From positions 8,060,001 to 8,124,000 of the forward strand of contig NZ_PJMX01000001.1 of the NCBI RefSeq assembly GCF_002846415.1: a stretch of 64,000 nucleotides of DNA, in the 5' to 3' direction. The notes beneath the pieces are model-generated. The model did no database searches. It saw only the letters and a list, made by a program, of their open reading frames with translations, and was not told the DNA's origin. The number at the start of each line of letters is the position of its first letter. Position 1 is the first letter of the stretch. This document shows, in pieces, positions 33,946 through 42,865 of this stretch. The stretch is from Streptomyces sp. TLI_146 (GTDB lineage: Bacteria > Actinomycetota > Actinomycetes > Streptomycetales > Streptomycetaceae). The translations under genes were made by a program, and so were the position numbers.

Positions 33946-34959
33946 GTGTCACGGGAAAGCGTGAGCCGGAGAGGGTTGCTCCGCCTCGGCGGGGCTGCGG
34001 TCGCGGCGGGTCTTGTCGGCCTCGCCGTACCCCCGGCCGCTTCGGCGGCGGTACGAGGGCGTGCCCCGCTGGGCATCGGCGCCGGTAGCACGTTCATGGC
34101 GTGGAAGGGTGTCTCCGGGGACCAGCGGATCTGGTGGAACGGGCTGCAGAGCGGTGGGTCCTGGAGCGGGCCGCAGCCGGTGCCGGGAGCCGGCACGAAT
34201 GCCGGGGTCGCCTTGGCAGGCCAGGCCGGTGGCCCGCTCTTCATGACGTGGAAGGGCGTCGAGGGCGACGAGCGCGTGTGGTGGAGCTGGTTCGACGGCG
34301 GTGCCTGGAGCGGGCCGCAGGTGGTGCCCGGGGCCGCCAGCGCTGTCGGTCCCGCTCTCGCTCCCTATGCCGGGGTCGCCATGGTGTGGCGGGGAGCCGG
34401 CGGCGATCAGCGCATCTTCTGGAACAGCCACTTCGGCGGCTGGACGGCACCGCAGGTGGTTCCCGGCGCGAGTACCGGCTTCGCTCCTGCCCTGGCCGTC
34501 AAGAAGAACGGCTACAACGACCTCTGCATGGCGTGGAAGGGTGTGGAGGGAGATCAGCGGGTCTTCTGGAACACGTATCTCGGCAGTTCCACGGGCTGGA
34601 CCGGGCCGCAGGCGATCGACGGTGCCTTCACCAGTGGCGGGGTGGCCCTGGCCGGCCCGTCGGACGGGAGCCTGCACCTGGTGTGGAAGGGCGTCGCCGG
34701 CGACCAGCGGATCTGGTGGAGCCGGCTCTACCCCTGGGCAACGAGTTGGACGGCTCCTCAGGTGGTGCCCAGTGCCGGCACCAGTGTGGGCCCCGCTCTC
34801 ACCGTCTACGGCGACTCCCCCTACATGACGTGGAAGGGCGTCGAGGGTGACGAGCGCATCTGGTGGAGCCGGTTCGACGGCAGCACGTGGACCGCTCCCC
34901 AGTCCGTCCCCAGTGCCGGCACGAGCTTCCGTCCCGCACTGGCGACCATGGGGGTTTGA
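33946..34959 (+). CDS. Tat-exported six-repeat propeller protein (PLL/tectonin-like lectin candidate)
   Basis: 337 residues. The N-terminus has a twin-arginine signal (SVSRRGLLRLGGAAVAAGLVGLA, cleavage near ASAAV). The rest is six repeats of about 48 residues, each with W-K-G-V-x-G-D-x-R-(I/V)-(W/F)-W near the start, then W(S/T)GPQ-x-V-P-x-A-x-T and ALA. This resembles the blades of PLL-type fucose lectins and tectonins. A sugar-binding role is inferred from the fold and the Trp-rich loops. The GTG at 33946 has GGGAGGGG upstream; longer in-frame starts are unlikely. It ends 7 bp from the convergent ferritin-fusion gene. Confidence 0.85.
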   Translation: MSRESVSRRGLLRLGGAAVAAGLVGLAVPPAASAAVRGRAPLGIGAGSTFMAWKGVSGDQRIWWNGLQSGGSWSGPQPVPGAGTNAGVALAGQAGGPLFMTWKGVEGDERVWWSWFDGGAWSGPQVVPGAASAVGPALAPYAGVAMVWRGAGGDQRIFWNSHFGGWTAPQVVPGASTGFAPALAVKKNGYNDLCMAWKGVEGDQRVFWNTYLGSSTGWTGPQAIDGAFTSGGVALAGPSDGSLHLVWKGVAGDQRIWWSRLYPWATSWTAPQVVPSAGTSVGPALTVYGDSPYMTWKGVEGDERIWWSRFDGSTWTAPQSVPSAGTSFRPALATMGV

Positions 34960-34966
34960 GAGGGCA

Positions 34967-36730
34967 CTACGTGGGGCGCACCAGTGAAAGCTCCCACAGC
35001 GTCTCCAAGGCGCAGTTGGCCGGGTAGTCGTACGGCAGGTGGCGGGCGTAGCGCTGCTGGGCGATGGTGATCTGCTGCACCATCGTGTGGGCCAGGCGCA
35101 GGTTCTGCGCGGTGTCCAGTCCCGGCGCGTAGCCCGCCACGAAGGCGTCGAACGGGAGGCCCTCGGTGCGATGGGCCAGGGCGGTGCCGAGGCTGCGCAG
35201 CGGGCCCGTCATGTGGCGGCGGGCCGCGCTGTGGAAGAGCATGCCCTGCCGGTAGGACGCGTCCAGCAGCATGCACACCGCCCAGTAGTGGAGGTTCGCG
35301 AGGTGGCGCAGGGCCGGGACCGTCTCGTCGGGGACGGGGTCGCCGGACGGGGGGAGCCCGCTGGAGTGGCTGAGGGGGACGACCGGGTGGTCCGGGCCGG
35401 CCGGGTTCCATACGTCCGTGCAGTCCTGGAGGGCGGGGTGGGTGCCCTCGAACATGGACCGGAAGAGTGCGAAGTGTTCGCTCTCCCCTTCCTCGCGCAG
35501 CAGCTCCAGACGGGCGAACCAGGAGGTGTAGTCGAGCCGGTCCGGCTCCCGCTCCTGGAGGAGTTCCAGCACCCGGGTGACTTTGCGGTAGAGGCTGCCG
35601 ACCTGGTTGGGGCGCGGGGCCGCCGGTGCTGTCGAGCCGAGCACCTCGTACAGGCGGTCGACGAAGGCCCGGTCCTCGGGTGTGTGCTGCTGGGCGGGGT
35701 CGACCGCGCTGGGCGACGCCTCGACGTACACGTACTTGGCCAGGCTGTGCAGGCTCAGCGGTTCCAGTACGAAGTCGAACGGATAGATGTCCTGTTCGTA
35801 CGGGAACTGCTGGCGGCCCAGGTGCGGGGCCGCTCCGAGGGCGACGAGGAGCGAGTTGACGATGTCGAGGTGGGTCATCTCCTCGATGGCCACGCCCATC
35901 AGGTGCAGTGGGCGGCCTCCGTAGCGATGGCTGGGCCAGCCGGCGAGGTCGGCGAAACGCGGCACCTTGATCGAGAAGGCGGCGTAGAGGTACTGGACGA
36001 GCAGCGAGTGCTCGATCTCCGCGCCGTCGCGCAGCAGACGGATCAGTTCCAGCGTCGGATCGTCGAACACGGGGGTGTATCCGAGCCGGTCGGTGTCTGC
36101 CGCGGAGAGCGTGGGTGTCCTGCTCGGCCGGGGCATGGCCTCGCCGGTGGTCGCCCCGGTCGCCAGGTGCTTCTGTGGTGCGGGCGGGCCGAGTTCGCGT
36201 TCCGTCGGGGCCGCGCTTCGCGCGGTGGCCAGTACCGCCGCCCGGTAGCGCTCGTAGTCCGTGCAGCGGCACACGTGTGAGCCGAGGACGGTGTCGACGG
36301 TCTCCTCCAGCGGCTGCTCCGCGTCGTCCGTGGCGCGATCCTGCCCGGCGTGGTCGACGACGACACTGCCGGCGACCGCGAACCCGGCTGCGCAGTATCC
36401 GCACTGGAACGCCTCACGCTCCAGGAACGCCTGCTGTACGGGGTGCAGCGCGCCGTCGGCCGCCAGCCCTTCGACGGTGGTGACGTCCCATCCCCGCACG
36501 TGCCGCATGCTGGTCATACAGGCCTGGCGGGTCACCACGGGGGCCTGGGGGCGGGTGCGGACCGCGACGGTGCAGGCGCGGCACTCCCCGATGGAGCAGC
36601 CGATCTTCGTTCCGGTCAGACCCAGGTCCTCGTGCAGGAAGTGGACGAGGGACATGTCGCCGGGTACGGAACGGCCGTGGTGGCGCACGCCGTTGACGGT
36701 CAGGTCCAGGTCGGTGTTCGGCTCTTGCAT
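34967..36730 (-). CDS. 2Fe-2S subunit of a molybdenum hydroxylase fused to a ferritin-like (VioB-type) domain
   Basis: 587 residues in one unbroken frame. Residues 1-170 are the small subunit of the xanthine dehydrogenase/aldehyde oxidase family. The plant-type 2Fe-2S site is Cys45, 50, 53 and 71 (GCSIGECRACTV). The second cluster is Cys110, 113, 154 and 156 (CGYCAAGF, CRC). After a linker, residues from about 217 form a ferritin-like domain (AEIEHSLLVQYLYAAFSI, VAIEEMTHLDIVNSLLVALGA, EEGESEHFALF) with Glu and His residues placed to bind iron, as in the N-terminal part of VioB. The ATG overlaps the stop of the large-subunit gene by one base, so they are coupled. An FAD subunit is absent, as in isoquinoline oxidoreductase-type enzymes. 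Met199 could in principle start a free ferritin-like protein, but no ribosome site is seen. Confidence 0.88.
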   Translation of the reverse strand: MQEPNTDLDLTVNGVRHHGRSVPGDMSLVHFLHEDLGLTGTKIGCSIGECRACTVAVRTRPQAPVVTRQACMTSMRHVRGWDVTTVEGLAADGALHPVQQAFLEREAFQCGYCAAGFAVAGSVVVDHAGQDRATDDAEQPLEETVDTVLGSHVCRCTDYERYRAAVLATARSAAPTERELGPPAPQKHLATGATTGEAMPRPSRTPTLSAADTDRLGYTPVFDDPTLELIRLLRDGAEIEHSLLVQYLYAAFSIKVPRFADLAGWPSHRYGGRPLHLMGVAIEEMTHLDIVNSLLVALGAAPHLGRQQFPYEQDIYPFDFVLEPLSLHSLAKYVYVEASPSAVDPAQQHTPEDRAFVDRLYEVLGSTAPAAPRPNQVGSLYRKVTRVLELLQEREPDRLDYTSWFARLELLREEGESEHFALFRSMFEGTHPALQDCTDVWNPAGPDHPVVPLSHSSGLPPSGDPVPDETVPALRHLANLHYWAVCMLLDASYRQGMLFHSAARRHMTGPLRSLGTALAHRTEGLPFDAFVAGYAPGLDTAQNLRLAHTMVQQITIAQQRYARHLPYDYPANCALETLWELSLVRPT

Positions 36731-39447
36731 CACGACCGCCCGTTGTCGGGGAGTGGCAGGTCCGCCAGACGGATGGGGGTACGGGAGGGCCAGCAGCGGT
36801 CGTCGCCGTGCCCGAGGGCGTGCGCGACGGCGTTGGCCACGGCCGGCGCGACGCTCGTCATGGTCGCTTCCCCGATGCCCTTGTGGCGCAGGCTCGGACC
36901 GCCGGGGCCGAGCACGCCCGCCGACGGCAGGGGGACGAGGACCGTCTCGCGTCGGATCCCGGTGATGTCGGCGTAGCGTGCCAGCCGGTAGCGGTCGAGG
37001 TTGACGTAGGGTCCGGCACCGGTCTCCGGCGGCAGTTCCTCGTGCAGGGTGTGGGAGATGCCCATGGCGAGCCCGCCCGCCACCTGGCCCTCCAGCGCGG
37101 CCGGAAGCAGCGGGTCGCCCGCGTCCAGGAACGTCACCGCGTCCACGACACGGATCGTCCCGTGCCGCGGCACGATCTCCACGCCGATCAGATGACCGGC
37201 CGCCGCGTACAGCGACCTCGGCACGACGTCCCCGCCCGGCCCGCGCGCGGCCGGGGCTCTGAGCGGGCCGACCGGCGTCAGCGGCACAGGGTCGTCGTCC
37301 GGCGAGCCGACGAGCGCCAGTGCGTCGACGGACGCCTCGTGGGTCACCCCGTCCACCTGGAACGTCGCCTGTGACCAGCCGTTGCAGAAGTAGCCGTGGG
37401 CCATGACGCACGTGTCGCCGCCCGTACGCACCAGCTCACCCGCCAGTGCGGCCAGCGGCACTTCGGGGCGGCCCGGCAGCCGTACCGCGCCGTCGTGCCA
37501 GGCCGCCAGCAGGTCGGCGTCGCTCAGCGCGGGCTCGTTCAGGAGGGTGCGTGCCGCGGGCAGCAGGCGCAGCCGCAGGAGCGCGCGGCACGCTTCCCGC
37601 ACCACGTGCACGTGGAAGAACGCCGTCTTCGACGCGCTGCTCGCCCCATGTGACAGCGAGATCTTGACCTGGTCGTGCAGTCCGCGCTCCCTGAGCCGCT
37701 GGGCGAAGCGTTCGAAGGGGCCCACCACACCGAGCCGGGCCACCGCTTCCGCCCCCAGCACGTCGTGGGCGGCCTGCTCCAGAGCGGCGCGCGAGCCCTG
37801 CCCCATCTCCACGCTCTGGCCCCACACCACGATCTGGCCGTCCGCGGTCACCTGCACGGCCGTATAGACACTGTCCTGGCTGGTTCCGTACGCCTCCATG
37901 CAGCAGGCGAAGCCGACCCCGTACAGCGTGCCGTCGCCGCGCCCGGCGACCCGGTCACGGGCCTCGTCGCGTTGCCGCCACAGGGTGTGGTCGCGGGCCG
38001 CCGCGCACACTTCGGCGGCGCCGACGTGGAACCGCAGCGGAGTCCCCGCGAGGTCCGTGTCCGGGGCAGCGGGGTCGGGCGCCCCGGCGGCACCGGAGCG
38101 GACCACGTTGGCCAGGCGGACGTCGATGGGGTCCATGCCCAGAGCCCGTACGGCGAACCGGTCGAGCGCGGTCTCCAGGTTGAACGCGACCTGCGGGATG
38201 CCGAAGCCGCGCATGGAACCGACGGCGGGGATCGCCCGCTCCATCACGATGGCGTGCACCGAGGCCTGCGGCACCCGGTAGGGCCCGGTGGCGTGCAGGG
38301 CCGCGAGTCCCAGGACCGGACCGTTGAGGTTGGCCTCGACACCGCCGTGCAGCACGACGAACGACCGCACCGCCCGGATCCGCCCGTCGGGATCCGCCCG
38401 GATCCAGCTGCGGACGCCGGAGGCGTGTCGCTTCAGGCCGCCCTGGAACTGCTCGCGCCGGTCGTACGCCAGCCGGACCGGGCCGGGCGCGAACACCGCC
38501 GCGAGCGCCAGATAGTACGGGAACGGTGACTTGTCCCGGCCCCCGAACCCGCCCCCGCAGTCCTTCGACCACAGCCGCACGGCCCGCACGCTCGGATGGG
38601 CCGCGTGGCCGAGCAGCGTCTGGATGTCCGGCACGTCACCGTGCGGCGACTGCGTGCCGAGCACCAGATGCAGCGTGCCCGAGGAGCGGTCCAGCCAGGC
38701 CAGTCCGGCCTCCGGTTCCAGGAACCCCGGGTCGGTCTGCTGGGTGAACGTCGTGGTGACGGCGGCGAGCGCGCCGGGCTGGGCCATGCCGCCCGCGATC
38801 GCCGAGAACAGGTGTTCCGCGTCGGTGTCGGGCTGCCCGTTCCTGACGAACGTGCTCTGCGCGGCGTCGTAGGTGACACGCCCCCGGTTCCACTGCGAGT
38901 ACCCGTTGGGCACGGTGGCGTCCAGCAGGTAGTGCGCCTGGCGCGGTGTGCCGGTGAAGCTCCGCTGCGTCCACGCCTCCAGGTCCTGCGCGATCAGCTC
39001 TTCCTCCGTCGGCGCCAGGACGCCGGTGGCGGGAGCGGGGCCGTACACCACAGGGGCAGCGCCTTCGCGCAGCTCCTGCGCCGCGCGCCGGAACCGTACG
39101 AAGTCGTCGTAGACCACGATGGCCACCGGCTGGCCGAGGTAGTCGGCCTTCTCGCCCGCGGGCAGCAGGGCCTGGACGTTGTCGGCGGACACCCGGTTGC
39201 TGTACGGGGGCTGCGGGAGGTCCGCGGCGGTGACGACCACATCGGGCCGCAGCTCGACCGGCAGCCGTGCGAGATCCACCCCCGTGAAGACCCGGTCGAC
39301 ATGCCGGCTGCGCAGCAGCAGGGCGTGTCCACAGTCCGTCGGCCACCCCATGGCGGCCATGTCCACCGGCCGGAAGTCGCTGGCGAACACCTTCTCCCCG
39401 GTCACTCTGCGCATGCGCCCGTCGGCGGCGTCGCCGTCACTGCCCAT
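36730..39447 (-). CDS. molybdenum hydroxylase large subunit (aldehyde oxidase/xanthine dehydrogenase family)
   Basis: 905 residues. The N-terminal a/b-hammerhead begins RMRRVTGEKVFASDFRP. The molybdopterin-cytosine-dinucleotide domain has FGGRDKSPF, VGSMRGFGIPQVAFNLETALD, WGQSVEMGQGSRAALEQ and the C-terminal catalytic-Glu loop RHKGIGEATMTSVAPAVANAV. The enzyme hydroxylates an aldehyde or N-heterocycle with water as oxygen source. Electrons should pass to the fused 2Fe-2S partner encoded next. The start is taken at ATG 39447 behind GAGG; longer versions are possible. No XdhC-like maturation factor or FAD subunit is in the neighbourhood. Confidence 0.9.
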   Translation of the reverse strand: MGSDGDAADGRMRRVTGEKVFASDFRPVDMAAMGWPTDCGHALLLRSRHVDRVFTGVDLARLPVELRPDVVVTAADLPQPPYSNRVSADNVQALLPAGEKADYLGQPVAIVVYDDFVRFRRAAQELREGAAPVVYGPAPATGVLAPTEEELIAQDLEAWTQRSFTGTPRQAHYLLDATVPNGYSQWNRGRVTYDAAQSTFVRNGQPDTDAEHLFSAIAGGMAQPGALAAVTTTFTQQTDPGFLEPEAGLAWLDRSSGTLHLVLGTQSPHGDVPDIQTLLGHAAHPSVRAVRLWSKDCGGGFGGRDKSPFPYYLALAAVFAPGPVRLAYDRREQFQGGLKRHASGVRSWIRADPDGRIRAVRSFVVLHGGVEANLNGPVLGLAALHATGPYRVPQASVHAIVMERAIPAVGSMRGFGIPQVAFNLETALDRFAVRALGMDPIDVRLANVVRSGAAGAPDPAAPDTDLAGTPLRFHVGAAEVCAAARDHTLWRQRDEARDRVAGRGDGTLYGVGFACCMEAYGTSQDSVYTAVQVTADGQIVVWGQSVEMGQGSRAALEQAAHDVLGAEAVARLGVVGPFERFAQRLRERGLHDQVKISLSHGASSASKTAFFHVHVVREACRALLRLRLLPAARTLLNEPALSDADLLAAWHDGAVRLPGRPEVPLAALAGELVRTGGDTCVMAHGYFCNGWSQATFQVDGVTHEASVDALALVGSPDDDPVPLTPVGPLRAPAARGPGGDVVPRSLYAAAGHLIGVEIVPRHGTIRVVDAVTFLDAGDPLLPAALEGQVAGGLAMGISHTLHEELPPETGAGPYVNLDRYRLARYADITGIRRETVLVPLPSAGVLGPGGPSLRHKGIGEATMTSVAPAVANAVAHALGHGDDRCWPSRTPIRLADLPLPDNGRS

Positions 39448-39531
39448 GCGTCCGACCTCAACACCCCCCACCGCGCCCGGCAACATACGGTGCGCCTTAT
39501 GGGGCCCTCGCACTCACCCCGACTGGACGCC

Positions 39532-42375
39532 CTAACGGCGGCCGAGGTGACGGGCCTCCTTGTGGGCGCCGATGCTCTTGAGGGCCCGGATCACCTCCTG
39601 GGCCCGGCCGGGGACGGGCCGCCGGTCGTGGGTGAGCAGGCCCTGGACGGCGTTTCTGACCAAGGCGAGCGCGGGTGTGCCGTCGAGTTCCCGATGGGCG
39701 AGGTCGAGATCGGAGGTGAGAGCCTCCCATTCGTAGTCGGAGTCGGCGCCGGACACTCGGAGCCGGACGGCCTCCGCCAGTGCGCGGGCCGCCTCGTCGC
39801 GGCGGCCGGCGGCGAGGAGGAGACGGGCCTTGCGCCGGAAGTGGGCCGGGAGCTGCCACTCCAGGATCGCACCGCGGGCGTGCTGCTCGTCCAGCCCGGT
39901 GACCAGCTCCGCGATGTCGGCATCGGCCAGGGTGTGCGGCACGGCGGCGGCCCGCTCCTCGGGCGAGCGGGCGAGCGTGTCGGCCCACTCCAACTCGTAG
40001 ACGGCCCAGCCGTCCAGCATCAGGTCGATCTCCCGGTAGCCGAAGCCGGGAGCGGAACGGGACTGCCGGTAATGGTGGTTGAGCTGGAAACGCCGGTACG
40101 TGTTGTTCGTCATGTCCGCCACTTCCAGCACCATGATGCCGTTCGCGTCGATGTCCACCGTCAGCTCGACGCGCACCGCCTCCTGCCGGGCGGGCAGGGT
40201 GATCGTGCAGATCTCGATGTCGTCGCGGGACGTCTTGGACCTCTCGATCACCGGTATGACGACATCGGCTTCCGCCGGGCCCACGAACACGAACACCTCG
40301 GACCGCTTCGTGGGGATCGTCGTCAGCCTGTCGACCAGTACATGGCTGCTCGCGTCCGCGGCCGGTGTCTTGCGCAGTCGGTGCTCGCCACCGGTCCCCT
40401 GTGTGCCGCTCCCGTCCACGGGCGTGCAACGGATGCCGATACCCCGATGGCTCATGTCGAGCAGCAGCACGTCCTTTTCCAGCCCTTGCAGCACCCCGGC
40501 CTGCATCGCCAGCCCGTGGCAGACGGCGAACTCCTGGTAGAGGTCGACGAATTCGGCGTCGGGCAGCAGTCTTTCGAGGGCTTCGCGGACGGTGAAGGTC
40601 CTGCCGCCCTGTCCGGTGAGCAGGACGAGGTCGATGGGCGGGCGGTCCCACGCGTCGTCGACAGACGTGCGCGCGACGTACGCGAACCGTGCCGTCAGCT
40701 CCTCGCACACGTCCCGGAACTCGGCGCGGTCGACGGTGAAATCGTGCGACACCACCTGCGATCCGACCTCGATGTCCTGGATGGCTACCACCGCCGACTG
40801 GTGTGTGGTCAGCAACTGCTTGGCGCGCTCCGCCTCCTTGAGGACCTGTGCCTCCAGCGCGGTGTCGAAGACCACCGCGCTGTTCCAGGCGAACAGCCGC
40901 CGCTTCAGGCGGGCCGCGAGCGCCGCGTCGAAGTCGAGGCCGCCGAGATGGTTGTCGCCGTAGACCGACTTGACCTCCAGCACACCGTCACCGGCTTCGA
41001 CGACCGCGACGTCCAAGGTGCCGCCGCCGAGGTCCACGACGAGGGCCGTGCCCTCCCATTCGGGACGGTCCACGAGCAGCAGGTAGGCCGCGACATTGGG
41101 TTCGCCGACCATCCGGGCGACGCGCAGCCCCGCCAGTTCGAAGGCGTGCAGCAGGCTGTTGGCCTGTCTGATGCTGAAGTTGGCGGGGTAGGCGATCACG
41201 GCCTCCTGCGGCAGCCGGCCCAGGGCGTCCTCGGCGTTGCCGCGCAGGCTTCTGATGACGAGCGACGCCAGCAGCTCCGGCGACAGCTCCTTGCCGTCGA
41301 GGGACAGGGCGTACTCCGTGCCGAGGCGGCGCTTGACGGCCCGCACGGTGCGTCCGGGGGAGAAGTGCTCCAGTTCCACGGCGCGCGAGCCCACCAGGTA
41401 GCTGAAGTCCGGGAGGAACGTGACCACGGACGGCACCAGTTTCCTGCCGTCCCCGGCCGGCAGGAGGTGCACGTTCCGGTCGGTGTCCATCACCGCGATG
41501 ACCGAGGTCGTGGTGCCGAAGTCGATGGCGAAGATCGCACGGTCGGGGATCCTGGCGCCGCCGGTCCGGACGACCGACCGCTGTCTGATCTCCTCGCCCA
41601 CCCCCGCCGAGGCCAGCCACTCGTTGCGCTTGCGGGGCGAGACGAGTTCGAGGTCGACGAGTGCCGCCGGTTCGACGCGCGAGTACGGGCGCTGGAGCGG
41701 CTTCTCGTACTGCCGGGCGAGCCCGGGGACCCGATCCGTCAGAAAGGCGTCGAGCTGCCCGACGGTGACACATCGCCCCTCGTCACCGAAGGCGTCCTGG
41801 AGGGCCTGGGAGAAGATGCCCGACTCCAGCTGGGCGCTCTCGTACGAACTCGTCTCGGGAGCGCACGAACAGAACGACACCATGCCGGGCGGGCAGAGCT
41901 TCTCCACGTCCACCTTGGCGGCGGTCGGGGAGAGCGACTTGCCGCCCGCCACGGCGGTACGGCAGGCGTCCAGCAGCAGGACGACGTGGGCGGCGCCCGT
42001 GGCCCGCAGCATCCGCACGAGGAGGTCGAACCTCAGGCTCGTCTCCTCCAGGGCCGAGGTGATGGACTCCCGTGTGATGAGGTAGTCGTTTCCGTCCACG
42101 GTGGAGTGGAAGCCGTGGCCGCTGAAGAAGAAGAAAAGCCGGTCGATGGGGGCGGTGGCGTGCGTGGCCAGGTTGGCGATCGTACGGAGCACGTTGTGGC
42201 GGGTCGGGAGCGCCTCCGCCAGCCCGTCGGCGAAGGCGAACACGGCGTCCGACGGGATGTCCATGGACGCCGCGAGCGTGTCCCGCATCCGCAGTGCGTC
42301 GCGGTGGGCGAAGCGCAGATCCGCGATGTCCTCGTCCTCGTAGCGGGAGCATCCGACGGCCACCGCCACGTTCAC
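39532..42375 (-). CDS. caspase (C14)-Hsp70 fusion protein
   Basis: 947 residues. Residues 1-240 are a caspase-like peptidase with the His of FFFFSGHGFHST (His87) and the Cys of VVLLLDACRTA (Cys138), both in place. Residues 280-640 are an Hsp70/actin-type ATPase: phosphate-1 loop FAIDFGTTTSVIAVM, EAVIAYPANFSIRQANSLLHAFELAGL, GEPNVAAYLL, phosphate-2 loop VVDLGGGTLDVAVVEAGDG and adenosine-site LVLLTGQGG. A short Hsp70-like beta domain (about 640-790) and a helical tail (about 800-947) follow. The GTG start overlaps the stop of the small upstream gene (GTGA) with GGGAGG before it. A protease tied to a chaperone ATPase suggests a conflict or cell-death effector released by a misfolded or foreign protein; that is inference. 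Confidence 0.9.
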   Translation of the reverse strand: MNVAVAVGCSRYEDEDIADLRFAHRDALRMRDTLAASMDIPSDAVFAFADGLAEALPTRHNVLRTIANLATHATAPIDRLFFFFSGHGFHSTVDGNDYLITRESITSALEETSLRFDLLVRMLRATGAAHVVLLLDACRTAVAGGKSLSPTAAKVDVEKLCPPGMVSFCSCAPETSSYESAQLESGIFSQALQDAFGDEGRCVTVGQLDAFLTDRVPGLARQYEKPLQRPYSRVEPAALVDLELVSPRKRNEWLASAGVGEEIRQRSVVRTGGARIPDRAIFAIDFGTTTSVIAVMDTDRNVHLLPAGDGRKLVPSVVTFLPDFSYLVGSRAVELEHFSPGRTVRAVKRRLGTEYALSLDGKELSPELLASLVIRSLRGNAEDALGRLPQEAVIAYPANFSIRQANSLLHAFELAGLRVARMVGEPNVAAYLLLVDRPEWEGTALVVDLGGGTLDVAVVEAGDGVLEVKSVYGDNHLGGLDFDAALAARLKRRLFAWNSAVVFDTALEAQVLKEAERAKQLLTTHQSAVVAIQDIEVGSQVVSHDFTVDRAEFRDVCEELTARFAYVARTSVDDAWDRPPIDLVLLTGQGGRTFTVREALERLLPDAEFVDLYQEFAVCHGLAMQAGVLQGLEKDVLLLDMSHRGIGIRCTPVDGSGTQGTGGEHRLRKTPAADASSHVLVDRLTTIPTKRSEVFVFVGPAEADVVIPVIERSKTSRDDIEICTITLPARQEAVRVELTVDIDANGIMVLEVADMTNNTYRRFQLNHHYRQSRSAPGFGYREIDLMLDGWAVYELEWADTLARSPEERAAAVPHTLADADIAELVTGLDEQHARGAILEWQLPAHFRRKARLLLAAGRRDEAARALAEAVRLRVSGADSDYEWEALTSDLDLAHRELDGTPALALVRNAVQGLLTHDRRPVPGRAQEVIRALKSIGAHKEARHLGRR

Positions 42376-42713
42376 ACCGAGCCTCCCGGCCTTCGCTGGA
42401 AGATCAGCTTCATGCCGCCGTTGACCTCGGCGGAGGTGGCGCCGACGAGCCGGACCTCTCCCTTGGCGGTGACCTGGACGTGCACCTCCAGGCCGGTCAG
42501 CTCCAGCGTGTCCGAGGCGGTGGAGGCCTGCTCGAAGACACCGCCCACGTACTGGCACAGCGTGGCCACGTTCTGCGCCAGCGTGTCGGAACTGATCCGC
42601 GTGACCTGGGTGACGGCGGTGCGGGTACGGGAGAGGAACGACTTCTCACCGTCGTCGTCGACGCCGTAGTCGACGGTGACCACCGGTACACCGGCATTCC
42701 GCGGATCTGACAC
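42372..42713 (-). CDS. Trypco1-like small protein (CU044_2847-type), partner of the caspase-Hsp70
   Basis: 113 residues. After a short N-terminus (VVTVDYGVDDDGE) there is a helical middle (SRTRTAVTQVTRISSDTLAQNVATLCQYV). The end is beta-rich (ELTGLEVHVQVTAKGEVRLVGATSAEVNGGMKLIFQR). This layout matches the trypsin-co-occurring (Trypco1) domain found beside trypsin, caspase and other effectors in actinobacterial conflict systems. It starts at GTG 42713 with GGGAG 5 nt upstream, and its stop overlaps the start of the caspase-Hsp70 gene. It probably acts as a sensor or adaptor for that effector; this is inferred from position. Confidence 0.72.
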   Translation of the reverse strand: MSDPRNAGVPVVTVDYGVDDDGEKSFLSRTRTAVTQVTRISSDTLAQNVATLCQYVGGVFEQASTASDTLELTGLEVHVQVTAKGEVRLVGATSAEVNGGMKLIFQRRPGGSV

Positions 42714-42865
42714 CCGGGCTCCCTGTGAACTGCTGCCTTACCGTCGAATTGTGTTGGTGCGCACGGAACGCGGCCGTGTCAGGGCGAGAGTACTGAACGC
42801 GAGCGGAATGCGCATGTTCTTGCATGAGGTGATTTTCGCGGAAAGTGCCACCATGGGGCACCGGC

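Noticed and set aside
34967..36730. Two separate genes (2Fe-2S subunit and ferritin-like protein)
   Set aside because: There is no stop between them, and the internal ATG (Met199) lacks a ribosome site, so a fusion is the simplest reading of this sequence.
38596..42669. Open frame of 1357 codons on the plus strand across the molybdenum hydroxylase and caspase-Hsp70 genes
   Set aside because: It lies antisense to genes with clear domains, its translation is Gly/Arg/Val-rich with no recognisable fold, and such antisense frames are usual at this GC content.
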